In this document: piece by piece, positions 48,901 to 50,226 of the stretch
Layout of the letters: the number at the start of each line of letters is the position of its first letter
Numbering within the stretch: the stretch's first letter is position 1
Notes under the pieces: model-generated
Seen by the model: only the letters and a program-made list of their open reading frames with translations
What the model was told of the DNA's origin: nothing
Database searches by the model: none
Program-made: the position numbers and the translations under genes
Assembly (NCBI GenBank): GCA_028826165.1
Contig: JAPDFW010000047.1
Span: forward strand, 1-50,226
Direction: 5' to 3'
From: Anaeramoeba ignava
Taxonomy: Eukaryota; Metamonada; Anaeramoebidae
Length of the DNA: 50,226 nucleotides

Positions 48901-50226
48901 TTAAAGATCTAAATCATCTTGAAGTTCTTTTTCTTCTTGTTTTTGATTTAGATTTTTGGTTTGTTTTTGTTTTTTTGTTCTTGTTTTTTTCTGATATAAA
49001 AGAATTGCAATAACAACTATTAAAATAATAAGAATTGGAATAAATATTCCAATAGTTATTGCTGTTGTGTTGGAATTGTTTGAATCAGTTGATTGAGTTG
49101 GTTGATAAGGAGATAATATTGTAATTGATGTTGTTGAATTAATTCCTGAATATTCATTATTTAAACAATTTAATGTAGATGATTGTTGAACTGAAATTTC
49201 ATAATATTCTCCTTCTTGTAATCCTGAAATTGAATAGTAATTGATTAAATTTGTTAAACAAATTGATATTGAATTGTAAGTAAATGAATATGCTTTTAAT
49301 CCACTTGATAAAATTAATGAATTCCAACTACAAACAAATCCATTAATTAATGAATAACAATTTAATGAAGTAATATTTCCTAATTTAGCTCTTGTTGAAA
49401 TAATTGAACTTGGTTCTCCTAAATATGATATTTCACAATTTAAATCAATACATCCTCGAATTGAAATATTATATTCAATATTTCCTGATATTTCACTTAT
49501 TATTCCAATAACTTCATTTCCACTTAAAATCAAGAGATGTGAATTTTTGCCAATTTGTTCCATTATCAAGTGAAATTGAATAATTATTTGCATTTGTTTA
49601 ATTTTGTGAAATTAAATTCAATTTCTTCAATTTTGGAAATTGTTTCATAAATTATTGGAGATGTTAAATTATCAGTTTTATTGAAATTGATGAAATATCC
49701 ACATTTTCCATTTGAATTACATGCTGATATATTGATTTGATATTCTTGATTTTTGAAATTGAACTGTAAATTGTTGATTTGATGAAGTTGGTTGATAATT
49801 TCCTGAATCATTTTGATAAATTGATTGATAAGTTAGTTAAATTATAATAAAATGGAATTGAACACTTAATGGTAATTTGATTCCAATTACAATTAATATC
49901 TATTAAATTTGAAATTGAACATGTTAAATTTGTAACTTCTCCTCCAAATAATAATGAAATTGATGATTCAACAATTTCTCTTTATCATCTCCTTCACATT
50001 CTTGTGTTCTACATCCACAAATTGAAATATTATAATCATTTCATTTCAAAATTATTCAAAAATAATCAAGTGAAAGAATTATCCTTTGAAATGAAAGATA
50101 TTAAATCAGGTTGAGATTGAGTTGAAGTGAAAGATTATAATGATTAGATGAGCAATTCCTTCATTGATTTGAACATTTGGATAATTCCATGTAACATGGT
50201 GGTGTATTGTATTTTGAAGGATACCA
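48901..50226 (-). CDS. Receptor array copy 4, partial and frame-disrupted
   Basis: The C-terminal part is intact from about 49,525 down to the TAA at 48,901: the last FN3-like modules, membrane span and tail ending LQDDLDL. Further right the sequence still matches copies 1-3 (QYQINISACNSNGKCG, then FN3-2 and FN3-3 material) but the frame breaks repeatedly. Examples are an extra A near 49,528, an extra base near 49,600, an extra T near 49,755, a GTTA duplication near 49,835, a scrambled stretch near 49,865-49,880, an extra TCC near 49,942, a missing C near 49,980, and many changes from 50,035 on. The 5' half is beyond the window. The breaks cluster at the very edge, so poor consensus at a contig end is as likely as a true pseudogene. 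Confidence 0.75.

Overview
The window is very AT-rich nuclear DNA from a single-celled eukaryote. Genes carry GT-AG introns, mostly 60-90 bases long. Proteins have runs of alternating Asn/Gln, and introns and spacers are filled with short AT satellites. The mix of an ankyrin-BTB protein, a CH-domain protein with low-complexity linkers, (NQ)n tracts and large tandem surface-protein genes would suit an amoeboid protist such as Anaeramoeba. That assignment is an impression, not a demonstration.

Left part (1-14,277, plus strand): a 5'-truncated and frameshifted V-ATPase subunit A gene; a three-exon cyclin-L-like gene; an ASCC1-like gene (KH plus 2H phosphoesterase) split by a 1.66 kb satellite intron; an ankyrin-BTB gene whose coding sequence appears to be spread over 26 exons, 14 of them only 3 or 6 nucleotides long; and an intronless coiled-coil protein.

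Middle part (14,562-35,643, minus strand): five genes head to tail. From right to left they are a compact neurofibromin-like RasGAP-Sec14-PH protein, an RBBP4/MSI1-type WD40 histone chaperone, TRAPPC8/Trs85, an Ada3 (SAGA) homologue and a Rab11-like GTPase. All except Rab11/Ada3 are separated by only 140-210 bases. I reconstructed exon boundaries by splice dinucleotide, reading phase and alignment to remembered family sequence; total coding lengths then divide by three except for one base in TRAPPC8 and one in RBBP4.

Right part: a divergent spacer, an intronless CH-domain protein on the plus strand (36,288-38,330), then at least four tandem copies on the minus strand of a type I membrane protein with a signal peptide, seven FG-GAP-like propeller repeats, about five FN3-like modules, one membrane span and a basic tail. 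The fourth copy runs off the window and is full of small indels.

The strongest novelty is the tandem 3-nt micro-exon architecture of the ankyrin-BTB gene. Inserting the micro-exons restores exactly the two residues missing between successive ankyrin repeats and divides 200-240-base gaps into three introns of the normal size. Other points of interest are the intron-specific satellites, a Rab11 with a Rho-like P-loop and Glu at the catalytic Gln position, the minimal neurofibromin core, and the tandem propeller/FN3 receptor array. I saw no tRNA, rRNA, CRISPR array or transposase gene.
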